Shown here piece after piece: positions 11,640 to 23,927 of a DNA stretch of 64,000 nucleotides (position 1 is the stretch's first letter; the number at the start of each line of letters is the position of its first letter). The translations under genes and the position numbers were made by a program. A model generated the notes under the pieces. It was not told where the DNA came from. It saw nothing but the letters and a program-made list of their open reading frames with translations, and searched no databases. Source of the stretch: Ailurus styani (taxonomy: Eukaryota; Chordata; Mammalia; Carnivora; Ailuridae); the NCBI GenBank assembly GCA_002007465.1, contig LNAC01000001.1, positions 6,991,347 through 7,055,346 on the forward strand. The letters run 5' to 3'.

Positions 11640-13150
11640 GGCTGTTAAGGTAATCAGGTTCCCTCGATACATTCAGAAGACGTTCCGTAGCGTAAAGTAT
11701 AAAATAAAAATCTCTCCTAGCCCCAGTACCCGGTGACAACTCCTGTTAATATTTTAGTGTATTTTTAACATTCTTTGAATTTTTTGCATGGCCAAGTCTA
11801 CGATGAATAAATGATTGTATATAATTATATACAAAAAACTTTTTTTTTCTGGTTTCACTTCATAGTCCTTACTACCATCCTTTCTCCAGCATGGTAGCGT
11901 TAACCCCTCCGTGCGGTTTAATGAGTGTGTAGTAATGCGCTGTGTATTGATGAGTGTGTAGTAACGCACTGTGTATCAAGTGTGTAGTAACATGCTGTGT
12001 ATTGAAGAGTGTAGTAATGTGCCGTGTATCGATGAGTGTGTAGTAACGCGCTGTGTATCAAGTGTGTAGTAATGCTCTGTGTATCGAGTGTTTGGTAATG
12101 TGCGGTGTATTGAGTGTGTAGTAACACTCTGTATTGAGTGTAGTAACGCTCTGTGTATCGAGTGTGTAGTAACACTCTGTGTATTGTGTAATAATGTGCT
12201 GTGTATTGAGTGTGTAGTAATGCTGTGTATTGAGTATAGTAACGCTCTGTATATCGATGAGTGTGTAGTAACGTGTATGTATGGATGAGTGTGTAGTAAC
12301 GCTCTGTGTATCAGTGAGTGTGTAGTAATGCCCTGTGTATCGAGTGTGTAGTAACGTTCCGTGTATTGATGAGTGTGTAGTAACGCGCTGTGTATTGAAG
12401 AGTGTAGTAATGCGCCGTGTATTGAGTTTGTAGTAACACTCTGTATTGATGAGTGTGTAGTAACGTGTGTATATCAGTGAGTGTGTAGTGACACTCTGTG
12501 TATCGGTGAGTGTGTAGTGACACTCTGTGTATTGGTGAGTGTGTAGTAACGCTCTTTGTATCGGTGAGTGTGTAGTAACGTTCTGTGTATCAGTGAGTGT
12601 GTAGTAACGCGCTGTGTATCAGTGTGTAGTAACACTGTGTATCGGTGAGTGTGTAGTAACGCTCTGTGTATCGGTGAGTGTGTAGTAATGCGCTGTGTGT
12701 CGGTGAGTGTGTAGTAACGCTCTTTGTGTCGGTGAGTGTGTAGTAACACTCTGTATTGGTGAGTGTGTAGTAACGTGCTGTGTGTCGGTGAGTGTGTAGT
12801 AACGCTCTGTGTATCGGTGAGTGTGTAGTAACACTCTGTGTGTCGGTGAGTGTGTAGTAATGCTCTGTGTGTCAACGGGTATTGAACGATTTCACTGTCT
12901 CTTGTTTGTTGGGTGGAATGGCTGTTCTCTTTGCCATTGTGATGAACAGCGACTACGCGTCCAAGTCTTTGTCTTGTCGGCCTTCTGGATTATTCTGTAG
13001 GAGTTCCCAGGAGTGGCTTAGAGAGACCAGAGGGCAGGGACATTTTTAAAGCTCTTGCTTCATATTGTTGACATACTTTCCAGAAGGGTCGTCTCGGTCT
13101 CCTGTGCTCACGCAGGTGTGAATTACTCTTTCTTATAAGGGGGCGGAGGA
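11640..13150 (+). repeat. Old LINE-like 3' fragment interrupted by a minisatellite
   Basis: The flanks 11640-11920 ('gacaactcctgttaatattttagtgtatttttaaca', 'tttgcatggc') and 12880-13150 ('gccattgtgatgaacag', 'attattctgtaggagttcccaggagtggctt', 'tttaaagctcttgcttcatattgttgacatactttccagaagg') resemble the two halves of an ancient LINE 3' end of the L1M/HAL1 type. If so, the tandem repeat at 11921-12873 grew inside it. The exact subfamily cannot be named without a library search. Confidence 0.5.
11921..12873 (+). repeat. Minisatellite/VNTR, ~29-bp unit, roughly 30 copies
   Basis: About 950 bp consist of head-to-tail units with a consensus close to GTGTGTAGTAACGCTCTGT plus GTATCGGTGA. Left-hand copies are more degenerate and vary in length (about 20-34 bp). 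Copies from about 12470 onwards are more regular and similar to one another, which suggests recent expansion from that side. The unit length is not a multiple of three, yet several frames stay open. Apparent Thr/His/Tyr-rich minus-strand proteins are by-products of the repeat, not genes. Confidence 0.95.
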
Positions 13151-14269
13151 GATGACTGTATTGATTATGTTGATTTTTCTGTGCTCCACATGATGGGGCA
13201 CCATCTCTCCTTTCGCTGTCTCCCCATGACTCTGCCCCCCATGGGGACAGCCTGCCGCATGAGTCTCTGTAATGTTTGTGCTGAGGCAGCAACCACACTC
13301 CCATGGTGGGTGACCAGTGCAGGCCTTCCGATTCTACGCCTGTCTCCACAGGACTGTGTCAGATCTTCTTGCCTTTTTTCTCAGCCTTTGACTCTGTGTG
13401 CTGTGTTTTCTTTGTCTTCTTCGGACTCTGTCCCGTAGACAGGCTGATGACGGTGGAGGGGTCGCTGGGTGTGTTGCAGTGAGCACCAGGCTCCTTCCTC
13501 GCACGGTCTCTGGGACTCCGCAGCAGCTCTGGTGTGGGGCCGGTGGGGATGCCCCATTCGCCTACGGGGACACCAAGGCCTCGTGAGGCGACTCCCCACC
13601 AAGCTGCCTTGGCAGAGTTGGGCCCAGGTTCGGGGAGGAGGAAGATTGTTTGCTTCTCAGTCAGAAGCCACAGCTTGGTGGGAGAGCCCAGGTGGTCCTC
13701 TTCATGCTGCCCCTCAGAGGAAGTGGAAACAGTGCGATCACCTGGCCTTGGTTTCCCCTGTGACACACTTCTGAAACCTGTCCCCACATGGGGCTTGATG
13801 GAGCACCTCGGTGGTGGTTAACGGCTTTCAACAAACCCTTGGCGACTTAGCCACGTGGCTCAGAAGCTCGCCTCATTGCCTGCTTCACGGGCTGGGCTCG
13901 GTTGTGCGGTGGCAAGACCTCCTGCCTTTGTCCTGCCAGGAAGCAGAGGGAGGCCCCTCGGGCAGCCCGGACATCATTCCGTGGGGCCAGCCTGGTACCC
14001 TGGTGGTCGAGGCGCCGGTCTTTGTTTCAGGACCTCCCCTGCCTGATGTAGGCTGATGTAGGCTGGCCCCAGGGCGCAGCCAGGTAGCAGGGGAGCAGCC
14101 AGGCGGGGCGGGGGAGGGGGTGGTCTGCTGGGCCCTCTCACTCCTCCTCACTCGTCCTCCTTGGCTGCTCTCTTCTGTTGGCCAGCCCCTCCTTGATTTG
14201 GGGAGACCCCGGCCCATCCGAAGTATGCATTGCCAAGGCTTTTCGTTCCCCATGGTTCCATTTCAGCTG

Positions 14270-14400
14270 TTTGTTCCAGTAGGTATTTACTGAGGATCTA
14301 CTACGTGTCAGGCACTTGGCCCAGAGAGAGAGTCAGCCCTTGCCCTCAAGGGGGCTTCTGTCTAGCGGAGCGGAGAGAGCGAGGAACAGTGAATTCCCTG
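14270..14400 (-). repeat. L2 LINE 3' fragment
   Basis: The plus strand reads 'gtatttactgaggatctactacgtgtcaggcacttgg...cttgccctcaagggggcttctgtctag', the reverse complement of the classic L2 tail. Confidence 0.75.
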
Positions 14401-14978
14401 TGGATTAGGGTCCTCGGACCTGAGGGCAGATCAGCCCATCTTCCTGAACCCCAGTGTCCTCATCTTGCAGGTTGCAGTTCGTGGTAGGATTTAAAGAGAG
14501 AGCAGCACACAGAAGGCACCAGCTCAGTCCCTCCCCCCTGCATCCCCTTCCTGGGCCCGTGTGCTGGTGGGAGCTGCGGTGACCGCGCCTGCCCGTTTTA
14601 ACCTGTGCGTCGAGGTGTGGCCCCACCTGCACCGTGACCGGGGACAGCGGCCCAGGCAGTGAGGTCTCATCTTCGGCACGCCTGCTTTTTAATGGCACTG
14701 GGTGGGTCTGGCTGATTTTTCAAGAGGGTTTTAAGCCTTTCCAGGACTGGGCAATACTCAGCCAAGACAAAATGTCCTCTTACTATAATCACCAACCCCT
14801 GTCTGTCTCCTGGAGTTAAAGGACTCATGTTCTGGATGTTCTGGCCCTGATCGGTGGAATTCTCCCGTGACTGCTGGGGACAGCTTGGCCCTGTGACTCA
14901 GGGCACTTCCCTCCCAAGCCCCCATTGCAAGGGTCCTAGTTGGAAGCCAGGGTGAGTTTGAGTTTCCTGAGCATTCTT

Positions 14979-15188
14979 TTTTTTTTTTTTTAAAGATTTT
15001 ATTTATTCATTTGACACAGAGAGAGAGAGATTACAAGTAGGCAGAGAGGCAGGCAGAGAGAGAGGAGAGAGGAGGAAGCAGGCTCCCTGCTGAGCAGAGA
15101 GCCCGATGCGGGCCTCGATCCCAGGACCCTGGGATCATGACCTGAGCCGAAGGCAGTGGCTTTAACCCACTGAGCCACCCAGGCGCCC
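14979..15188 (-). mobile_element. CAN-SINE (tRNA-Lys-derived), full length, with 16-bp target-site duplication
   Basis: A poly-T start followed by aaagattttatttattcat, a (GA)-rich section and the reversed tRNA-like head ending acccaggcgccc is a complete carnivore CAN-SINE inserted on the minus strand. It is bracketed by perfect 16-bp direct repeats, tttcctgagcattctt, at 14963-14978 and 15189-15204. The intact duplication and long homopolymer indicate a young insertion. Confidence 0.97.
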
Positions 15189-16074
15189 TTTCCTGAGCAT
15201 TCTTAAGAAAATCCAGGCAAGCGCGTGAGGGTGGGGAGTGCAGCGGCCTGTTTGCTTCCTCTTAAAAAGCCACCCTTATGAGTAGCCTGGCCTCCCCTAC
15301 ACCCACTTAGATAAATGTCTTATGTAATCAAGGGCTCACAACAATGTGTGTTCTTTTTCAGTACTTTTTGTTATTGTGAGCTAGATGATGGGCTCCTCCC
15401 CACTGTTGTCTCTCCCCCACACACACACCCTAAGTTTGGGAACTTGATAGAAAGAAGCAGTTTTATGCTTTCCCAAAGTGGGGGAGACAACAAAGCCAGG
15501 ACAAGGGGCAAAGGCAGAAGCAGGGCACAGTGGGGCCAGGCCACCGCCCGGCCTGCTCTGCACCAGGGCCCAGTGCTCCTTATTAGGTTGTGAGCCCAGC
15601 CCTGTCCCCGAAGGGCTCTTCTCTAGCAGAGACAGTGTTTGCCTCTTGGTTTCCTTTCTCCCCTCCCATACCATCCCGAGATCGCTTTCCGTGCGGAGCG
15701 GTATTTTCCTCTGCAAGTGGCTTCTCTGGGGAAGAACCACGTACGTGACTGGTTCCTGTGTTCTTAACACAGGAAGCCTTGGTCAGGTGGCAGCTTCAGG
15801 GCCGTGGCCTGCCGCCTGGTCAGCTGGTCTGGCAAGCGGGCCAGCCCTTGCTGCTGGCCATGATCTCTAGCGGGTAGAGAAGCGGGCCTTGGCTGCACCT
15901 GACAGAAGCGCCCCGTGCTGGGAGAGGCAGGGGCTCCCCCCTCCCAGGTCCTCCGTCGCTTGCCGTGGGAGATGCTTCTTCACGCTGACCCAGGGGCGCA
16001 CGTGTGTTAGTTTAATCTTTTTTGGTGAGACAGGGCAAGTGGGGTGAGAGCACGCTCCACTCACCACCCTTGGC

Positions 16075-16720
16075 TAATTGCACCCATTAAATGAGTTCTG
16101 TATCGCAGGGACAATGGACACCACACATTCCATTTTCCTCACCACTCAGGCGAGGAGAGACCTGGAAATCAAATAATATGTGAGAAAGCGAATGCAATAC
16201 CAATTATTGCAGAAGGGCCACTAGGAAAAGTCGTGTAAATACAAGTCAATGAACAGAGAACAAAACAATTCATATGCTAAAAAAAATTGCATGGAAACCC
16301 ATAATTACTTTAGGAGTTATGGTAATAAATTATTTATTAATGTAAATTATTTCACAGGCAGAGAACATAGAGAAACTTGAGCAGAAGGATCATGCATTAT
16401 GTATAAAAGGGAATTGTAAAAATATTATAGCAGTCCTACTTGTGCCACTCTGGTTCAGGTTTGTCAGCATTTTAATTATAAGCCCGTACTCTCTGTGTTT
16501 AATTACTTGGCTGTTAAAGTCTGCTCTGTACATGAAAGGGTTGTTCCCGGGGCACTCTCTGTATTAATTTCTACAGGGTAAACCAGTTGACCATGTTGGG
16601 CCATGTGGGACTGAAAGATTTCACTTTGAGATTTCATAGCTTTTGGTCTCTTAACTCTGCCACTAGTTGTTGTCGAAAGCAGAATGTGGTTGCCCCTTGT
16701 ATGAGAAAGCTGGCATTTGG
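16075..16720. promoter_or_regulatory. 650-bp AT-rich block, candidate enhancer/conserved element
   Basis: This is the longest AT-rich stretch in the window with no repeat signature. It is dense in homeodomain-type cores (aattattgc, cataattac, aataaattatttattaatg, ttttaattataagc, gtttaattac) and has POU-like atgctaa and atgcattatg sites. This is a typical appearance for a deeply conserved developmental enhancer. Function is inferred from composition only. Confidence 0.45.
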
Positions 16721-16990
16721 AGGGGAGGACATCTTCGATTTCTTAGAATGAGCATGTGACCGAGGCTGAAGGGACAGCCACAGCAGTCCCCGAGCTGCCC
16801 AGGCCAGTTTCTGGCCTCTGCTGCTGCTTCCATGTCTCAGCGCTGGCCATTTGGAATACGACCATTGGTCTAGAACCCCCTATACGGAACAGATTATTAA
16901 CCGAGATTGGCTAAAGAGAGCCTTGTTTTCATTTTTAAAAGTACATCCCCATACAGGCATGTAGAGGAATGATTTTTTAAATTTACTTTT

Positions 16991-17212
16991 TTTATTTTTA
17001 TTTTTTTTTTATTTTTTTTTTTTTAAAGATTTTATTTATTCATTTGACACAGAGAGAGAGAGAACAAGTAGGCGGAGAGGCAGGCAGAGAGAGAGGAGGA
17101 GGCAGGCTCCCTGCAGAGCAGAGAGCCCGATGCGGGCCTCGATCCCAGGACCCTGGGATCATGACCTGAGCCGAAGGCAGCGGCTTTAACCCACTGAGCC
17201 ACCCAGGCGCCC
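16991..17212 (-). mobile_element. CAN-SINE, full length, with 14-bp target-site duplication
   Basis: This has the same minus-strand structure as the copy at 14979, with a long T/A-rich tail. Perfect direct repeats ttaaatttactttt lie at 16977-16990 and 17213-17226. Head, GA-rich tail and box-like sections are intact and very close in sequence to the neighbouring copy. Confidence 0.96.
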
Positions 17213-18074
17213 TTAAATTTACTTTTTATTTTTTATTTGTTTTTATTTATTGTGGGTATATGTGTGATTCTTCAGTCCCTAAAATAGTCTAAGGTTTGCC
17301 CGTAGGAGGCGCTTTAAATGTTTCCTCGCACCATATATTGGTTTCCGACTGTGTTTCTGGAATAAAGTACAAGCTGGAAGTAGGTGCAAAGTGTAGTTGG
17401 CACAAGATGGTTGTTTACAGTGACAAGTGAAAAGGGAGCCTCTCGGGCTGCCTTCTCACCCAGGCCGGCCTGCCTTGGGGTGCGGAGGGGGCCCCAGTGG
17501 TGCCAGAGGATGGGAAATGACAGCTGCCAGACTGACTTTGGGCACCACCTCCCATGGTGCATTGCCAGGTGGAAGGACGGTCTGGCGAGGGGCAGCCTGA
17601 CCCCCTGCAGGAGTGTGGCCTCGGGACCGCAGACTGTGCTGTTTGCGGGCACTGCGTCCCTAGGTGAGGTGTGGTACTCTTCTGAAGCTCAGACTCCCCA
17701 CCCGTATGACGGGGAGCACCGTGATGCCCCACCGTTGAGTAGCATGCATGGGATGTATGCTTGTGCTGTGTTCCAGCCTCAGCAAGGAGCCCAGTGGGGT
17801 GTCACTTAATTATCAGCTAATAGACATTTATCGGCAGTTTTCTGACCTGTTCTCCCAGCCGCCGCTTCTCTCCTCTTGGTCATGGCGTTCAGCTTTGCTG
17901 TGCATCACTTCGGAGATGAATCGCAAGCAGGTGCCCATTTCTGATGCTCCGTATGTTCCCACGGCCAGGACAGGAATACCGAAGGGGGTGGGCAAAGTGA
18001 CCTTTCTGTCCGTTCACAGTTTTTGTTGCCATTGGGAATACTGGCTCCCTCCACATTTCTGGACGCCCCTGGAG

Positions 18075-18160
18075 GTCAGGGTGGACCCCTGCCTCATACA
18101 GATGGGGAGACTGAGGCCCATGTTCCTAATGCTCAGTCCAGTGTGTTTTTTACCCCTCTG
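18075..18160 (-). repeat. MIR fragment
   Basis: 'cctcatacagatggggagactgaggccca' on the plus strand is the reverse complement of the MIR core. Confidence 0.5.
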
Positions 18161-20001
18161 TTCTGTCTGTTGGGGGATCCCGCCAAGCCTCTTTTTGTAA
18201 GAGCAGAGGCTTCCCAGAGCCTGCGGCAGCTGCCATGGGCCACCCCTGCCCAGCTGGTGACGGCAAGGCCCTCGTTACCACTGTGAAGGTTAGCAGCCTC
18301 CCAGCCTTCCAGCCAGGCTCCTTGGTTCCGGGAATGGGGCTGGTGGAGTGTCCTCCCCAGCCATCCTCATTGCCTGTCCTCGTGCCTTGGCCGAGGAGCT
18401 TGGTGTCCTGTGTCACTGTCCCTGAACCCAGGATGCAGCTGGCGTTTTATGATTCATCGCTCTCAAGAGCACCACCGGAGGCTGAGGCCTGCTCAGGCAA
18501 AGCCCGAGAACCTTTTCTTCCCGACACAGCTTTGAATCGACTCTCTGTTCCGATGACGCAGGGATAGAGGCACTCCAGTGGGCCAGGGGCTCTAGAAGTT
18601 CACTCAAAAACCAGTGACCCCCTGTGGGATAGCGCAAGTCATTGTCCTGCATCTTTTTCCCGTGTTCTTTTTTGTAAGATTGGCTTAGTAAAGCTGCCTT
18701 CAGAAAGATACCTTTCCATTTCCCATTGAAAGGGTTAGTGAGCTTCTACCCCAAAATCAAGCATAGAGTCTTTGCGGCCCCGAGGCCAAGGTAGCGCCAG
18801 CCAGCCCACAGGACAGGGGAGAGAGAGACATCGTCAGCCCAGGTAGATAGGTGTGAAGTCCAAGAATGAGTCAGCCGGTCTTAATCTGGCTGGAGGCTTG
18901 AGGCCCAGGCTGTGGAGGCTGCAAGAGTCTAGCTTCTTGGGTCTTTGCTTCAGGTGCTTAGCCTTTTCGAGAAACCACATTCTGCTGTGGTTCTGTCACC
19001 ATAAGGCAGCCCGGAACACACAACACACAGACGTCCAGGGCTGTAAATCTCGTAGCATTTGGACCGAAGAAGGCGGTGGTCCCCTAAGAATCTGGGCCCC
19101 TGGGAGTTTCCCTTCAAGTTGAAGGGTAGACGTGGAAACAATAACATTTGAAGTCAGATGCTGTTTGTGCTCCTCCGAGTGTTTTCTTTCTTCGAACTCT
19201 CGATCTGTGTACCCAGCCGCCGTCTGAACCTCCCTAGTCAGGCTGTGGCAGGACCCACGCCTCGTGGGCACGGCCGGGGGGTCTGGGGCGGGGTTCCCGC
19301 GCGCGTGAGCGTGAGCGGCAGCCTCCCTGTGCCTCCCAGGCTGCTCGGGGTCTTCCCAGGCACTTCACGCTTACACATCAGACTTCCCGGTGTGGCTCCT
19401 GGGACGTCACCCGTCGGGCCACCTGTGAGAGACCTGGGTGGTTTGTATGCTTTTGTCTGAGTCCGTGTGGCTTGTCCTCCTGTCTCGAGGTCCAGCCTCG
19501 TGTGTGTTCACCTCGCACACGCACACACACAGCCCCCTGTGAAGAATCTCAGACTTGGCGAAGATAGGCTCAGCGGGAACGGAGCAGCTGGGGGCGAATG
19601 GGGACGGCACGGAGGGCGCGTGGCTGGTGCCGCCGCTCCCAGGCTGTGGGCCGTCGTGCTGGGTGTCGGCGTGTCCCGGGAGGAAGGGGGGAGGCCTCAG
19701 ACTCTTCCTGTGGCTCTCCATCCAGACGTGCTGTGCAGCGTGGGCGCCCACCCCCTCCTGTGGAAAAGGGCCCTCCAAGGACTCGAAGGGTTCAAGGTTT
19801 CCTCCTCTGTAGTTCTGCTTCTTGGTACCAGCTGGAAACAAAACGGATACCAAAGCACCAACTTTTAATGCTGGCCTGAATCCAAATTTGTAGAAACTGG
19901 AACGGTCAGGCCTCCGGGAGCGTCCTGGGGGTGGCGGGATGGTTTGAGCGAGCTGCCCCTTTGACAAAGGTGGGAGGGCCCAGGCCCTAGTGTAGCCACC
20001 A

Positions 20002-20183
20002 CAGTGGTTCTCATACCTTTGCGTTCAGAGAACCCGAGGAGCTTATTTAAATCCAGACTCCTCCCCTCCCTTAGAGAGTCTGTTCACTGAGTCAGGGACT
20101 GGGCCCGAGCATGCACTCTTAACACCCCAAGGGACGCTCCTGCCAACCCGAGGGTCCCCAAACCACACTGAGGAAAAGCGGTG
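20002..20183 (+). mobile_element. MER5A-type hAT-Charlie non-autonomous DNA transposon
   Basis: It starts with the terminal repeat cagtggttctca, has the internal 'gaggagcttatttaaatccag' and 'gggactgggcccgagcatg' sections in MER5A order, and ends in a degenerate copy of the inverted terminus (tgaggaaaagcggtg). It is an ancient fossil with no coding capacity. Confidence 0.75.
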
Positions 20184-20334
20184 TAAAGCGTGTAGGTTCC
20201 CACCCCGGCCAGACCCACGGGGCTTGGTCCCCGGGGGCAGAAGAGCCGAGCCTCGTCCAGCACTGTCCTCCTCGTGGTGCTGCTGCTGCTGGAGGAGCCC
20301 GCCGTGCCCTCCTGTCCCAGGCCACTGCTGGATT

Positions 20335-20450
20335 CTTAGAATAGCTCTGCGAGGCCGTTCCTATCTGTCACCCTCATTTTATAGATGAGGGAACTGAGGC
20401 TCTGAGAGATGCAGTGACTTGCAGAGCTGAGGTTCAAACCATATCCATAC
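20335..20450 (-). repeat. MIR fragment
   Basis: The plus strand shows 'cctcattttatagatgagggaactgaggctctgagagatgcagtgacttgcagagctgaggttcaaacc', the reverse complement of the MIR core and head. Confidence 0.8.
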
Positions 20451-21144
20451 CCTTCCCACCATCCCGGGTGACCCCTGCTCTGTGGACTCCCCTAACCCTG
20501 TGGCCATTGTCACTTCTGAACGAGTCATCGCTGTCTGTGCAGAGTGGTATTGAACGTAGGGGCGGGGGTGCCCAGTATCCTCTCCTCGGAGCCCTGCTGA
20601 CGCCCTTTGTCCGGAGTGACGTCAGGGCCAGAAGTTCGGGGCCGTTTGCCATGAAAAAGTAGCTTCTATTTCTGTTTCTTTTGTCTGGTGACCTGACCCA
20701 GCAAATTGCTTTCTGTTCCCTGAGCGAAGGGGGAAAACACAAGGGCTAAACATAGCCCCGATTGTTTTTACTTTTCTGATATTGTACTTCTTCAAGCGAT
20801 AAAGATAGTAACAATTAAAATATTATCTGCCCCTCAGACAGACCAAGTGGCCACCTGGCTGGTGTTGACACACAGTAGCAGCACTCGATATTGGACAAGG
20901 CTTTGTGTTTCCAGAGTCTCTTTGACCTCGTACTGCCAGCCAGACTCCCGGATGCTTGACATGCAACCGTCCATGGCCTCGGCAAAGCGGGGAGTTGAAG
21001 GCAGAGCCCCTGGGGTGGACCTAGCTGGCCGAGGAGGGGTTCCCGGGGCCAAGGATAAGGGGCAAATGAGACAGATGACCGCCCACGGCGGGCTCTGCAG
21101 CTTTCATCTGCACGTTATCTGTTCCTTCCTCTACCCACCACTGG

Positions 21145-21475
21145 CTAAGGTCTGCTCTGTGCCAGGCTCCGTGCTGGGCACTGGGGGGGCCACGCTGGGC
21201 CTGTGCTCCAGGGCTCGTGGCTCTGTGGAAACAGACGTGTGAACAGATGATTAAGGTTCAGTTAACATCTGAGCCATAAGATTGAAAGTCAGGCTAAGAG
21301 CTGTGGGGGTTCAGTGGCTAATGTGGAGAAGGCACATGTATGGAGAAGGTGATGTTTGAGTTGGCTCTTAAGTGATAAGAAAGAGATTCTTGCTGGAAGG
21401 ATAAAGGCAGGAGAACAGTCCAGACCTATACAAAGGTGTAAGGGCATGAAAGAGCTGGTGTTTTGGGAGGAAGCT
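21145..21475 (-). repeat. L2 LINE 3' fragment
   Basis: 'ctctgtgccaggctccgtgctgggcactggg', 'gaaacagacgtgtgaacag', 'gtgatgtttgagttggctctta' and 'ggcaggagaacagtcc' occur in the order of the reverse-complemented L2 tail. Confidence 0.75.
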
Positions 21476-22619
21476 GCAGATTCGCTGCAGACACAATGGC
21501 TCTTGCATTTAACCAGTGGACCTGGTTGAGAACTAACTCTTCATCATCCCCAAGGCGAAGGAATCTTACTCTTAAGGTCATAGAGACTCACCCTTACAAC
21601 AGAGCGGAGTGCTTCCCACAGGCAGGCAGGAACGTGTCAGAGCTAGCCATCCAACCCCAGGCCCTGCTGGGGATTTGACCGTCAACCCAAACACAGATGG
21701 AACACCCCTCCCGCGTGTAGATGTTGCCTGTGTGCATCCCCACAGCTCTTTTGTGAATCTTCATTTTATAAGGAATATTCTTCAGGGCTGTATTCGCAAA
21801 CCTGGGGAGTGTGCTTCCCAGGCTCTTCCAGGGATCGTCCGTTCTGCCTGCTTCTCATCTGACTTCTGATGTCACAGGAAGTTTGGGGTGCCTGAAGTCG
21901 GGCGAAGTGGGGAGGCGGTGAGTAGATGGGGTCTGGATGGCAGGCTGAAACGTGTGCGTTCTTTCTTCGAGGCCACGGCCGGCTGACTGGGGACAGACAT
22001 GACCGGTGTGGGCCTCAGGAAGTTCTCTGGAGGCAGTGAGTCGGTGAGCCTGGAGCAGGGAGGCCTGAGGGGTCCCATCAAGAAGCACCAGGATTGAGAG
22101 ATGGCCACGGGGGAGGAATGGTGCTGCCAGATGAGAGGGACTGAACCTTCATGCTTAGCTGGCTCCCAGGTCCCTTTTCTTCTCGTGACTTCCCTGGAGG
22201 TGGAGATAGTTCCAGGGCACTGAAATTAAAATGGAATGGAAAGTGGCATCCTCTGAGAGTGGGATCAGTTCTTTTTAATTTCATGGGTTTCCCAGGGCCT
22301 GGGACGGAGACCGTCCATAGTGAGTCTCAGGTTCCTGAGGCACGGCCACTGTGGCGCCCGGTGGGGGCCCTCACCGCTCTGTGGCTGTGCCCACCGGGTC
22401 CTTCCTCAGTCAGCCATGTTCCTGGCCCATGTGGTGCCTCGGTGCCTTGTCCCAAAAGAGAAGTTGGTGGCCAGCGTTATTCTAAGGGAACTCCCTGAAA
22501 GACCTAAGGAGCAAACCCGGTGGAGGCTGGGATCATCGGCCCTGACCCTGGCACAGAACCAGTGGGCTTGGTGGCCACATCCCCCACACATTTGGAAATA
22601 CATTTGTCCTTAGAGAAAA

Positions 22620-23215
22620 CGTAGAAACTGTAGCAAAATAAATAGGAAAAAAAAATCAGCCAGCTCATGAACGTATTGGTTTTCTTTTAATCATCCCATA
22701 TAACAGACATATTTTACAAAATAGGAGCCATTCTATCTATACAGTTTTTCTATCCTGTTTCTTTAGGCTTTGAATTGTATCATTAACATTTCTCCACATC
22801 ATTAATACTCTTTGGAACTGTGCTGTTTTCATGCTCCTTATTATTCCCTGATCATTTATGTCACCAGCCCAACTGGAGGGTGTTCTAATTGTGTTTACTG
22901 CATTACTGTCACTCTTATCACTTTTTTTTTTAAGATTGATTTATTTGAGAGAGCGAGCGAGCACGCGCGAGAGCGCATGAGCAGGGGGAGGGGCAGAGGG
23001 AGGGGGAGAAACAGGCTCCCCGATGAGCCGGGTGCCTGACTCGAGGCTCCATCCCAGACCCCGAGATCACAACCTGAGCCCAAGGCAGACGCTTAACTGA
23101 CTGAGCCCCCCAGGCGCCCACTTGTATCACTTTGAAAAGCATCATTACACAGAAATCTGCACTTTTTTCTGAGGATAACTTTTCTTCTTGTAAGTCAGCT
23201 AACAAAGCGACTCAG
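22620..23215. repeat. Old LINE-like fragment split by a CAN-SINE
   Basis: AT-rich sequence with 'aacagacatattttacaaaataggagccattctat...catttctccacatcattaat' before, and 'gaaaagcatcattacacagaaatctgc' after, the SINE at 22922-23118 resembles an ancient L1M/HAL1-type 3' end. The family is uncertain. Confidence 0.4.
22922..23118 (-). mobile_element. CAN-SINE, older subtype
   Basis: Poly-T, then ttaagattgatttatttgagagagcgagcgagcacgcgcgagagcgc, then the reversed tRNA-like head ending caggcgccc. It differs from the young copies in its (gagc)/(cgcg) tail and scattered substitutions. The direct repeats are imperfect (actcttatcacttt and acttgtatcacttt). It represents an earlier wave of carnivore SINE activity. 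Confidence 0.93.
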
Positions 23216-23927
23216 TCAACGTCAGTTTGTATTTCTTTTAATTTTACTTTATTATGAGTTTAGTGATCTTTCAACTGCTGGCAAATGTCAAGTTGAAAGT
23301 GTTTTAAAAGAATCACGGCTGCTCTAGGGCCAGTGAGTAGTGAAGGTGTATTTCGAACAACATAAATCTACTTGCGAAAAGGGGGTTTCTGGAAATACTT
23401 TATCAGATTTTGTTAAAGGGACACGCGTGGAGACTTGCCATGCACCAGGGCCCGGGAAGATTCCTGGAGGAGGTGAACTGGACACTTGGTGCCTGTCCTG
23501 TTTTGCTCCCAACTGGCCTAATTGCGTTTAGGAAGCTCCCTCTCCAGCATCTCCAGCTTCTGCGGCTGTCTCCTGGGAACAGCCTCTGGGCGGTTCCTCC
23601 CGGGTCCCCTGTCCAGGGTCTTAACCCCTTAGGCGTGTCTCAAGACTGTGGCAGGGTGCTCTAGGTGAAGGAGCCGGCACATTTAGCCCCGATTTGGCTC
23701 ATCTTTGGCTTCTGAGGCTCCTTTTGAGCCTCCATGGTCAATGCCTTTGAACCTGTCCAGTCGCTGCAGACACTGAGCACAGGGTCAGTCCCTCACTGTG
23801 TCTCACTTTGAGAAGTGGCCCTGGATCGAGGAGACGGACGTGTGGTCTTTGCTGACTGGTGTCCTCTTGTGGGTTCACCGTGGTTTTCTGAGTGGATGGC
23901 CCATCCTGCGTGACTCAGAAAGTTGTC

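Noticed and set aside
11918..12875. Minus-strand Thr/His/Tyr repeat proteins
   Set aside because: They arise from the 29-bp minisatellite read in several frames; not genes.
14041..14063. Short tandem duplication 'gatgtaggct' x2
   Set aside because: Only a 10-11-bp doublet; ordinary slippage, no larger structure.
22922..23118. tRNA-like sequence in the CAN-SINEs considered as a tRNA gene
   Set aside because: The tRNA-Lys-derived head belongs to the SINE, is followed by its GA-rich tail and poly-A, and lacks an intact cloverleaf end.
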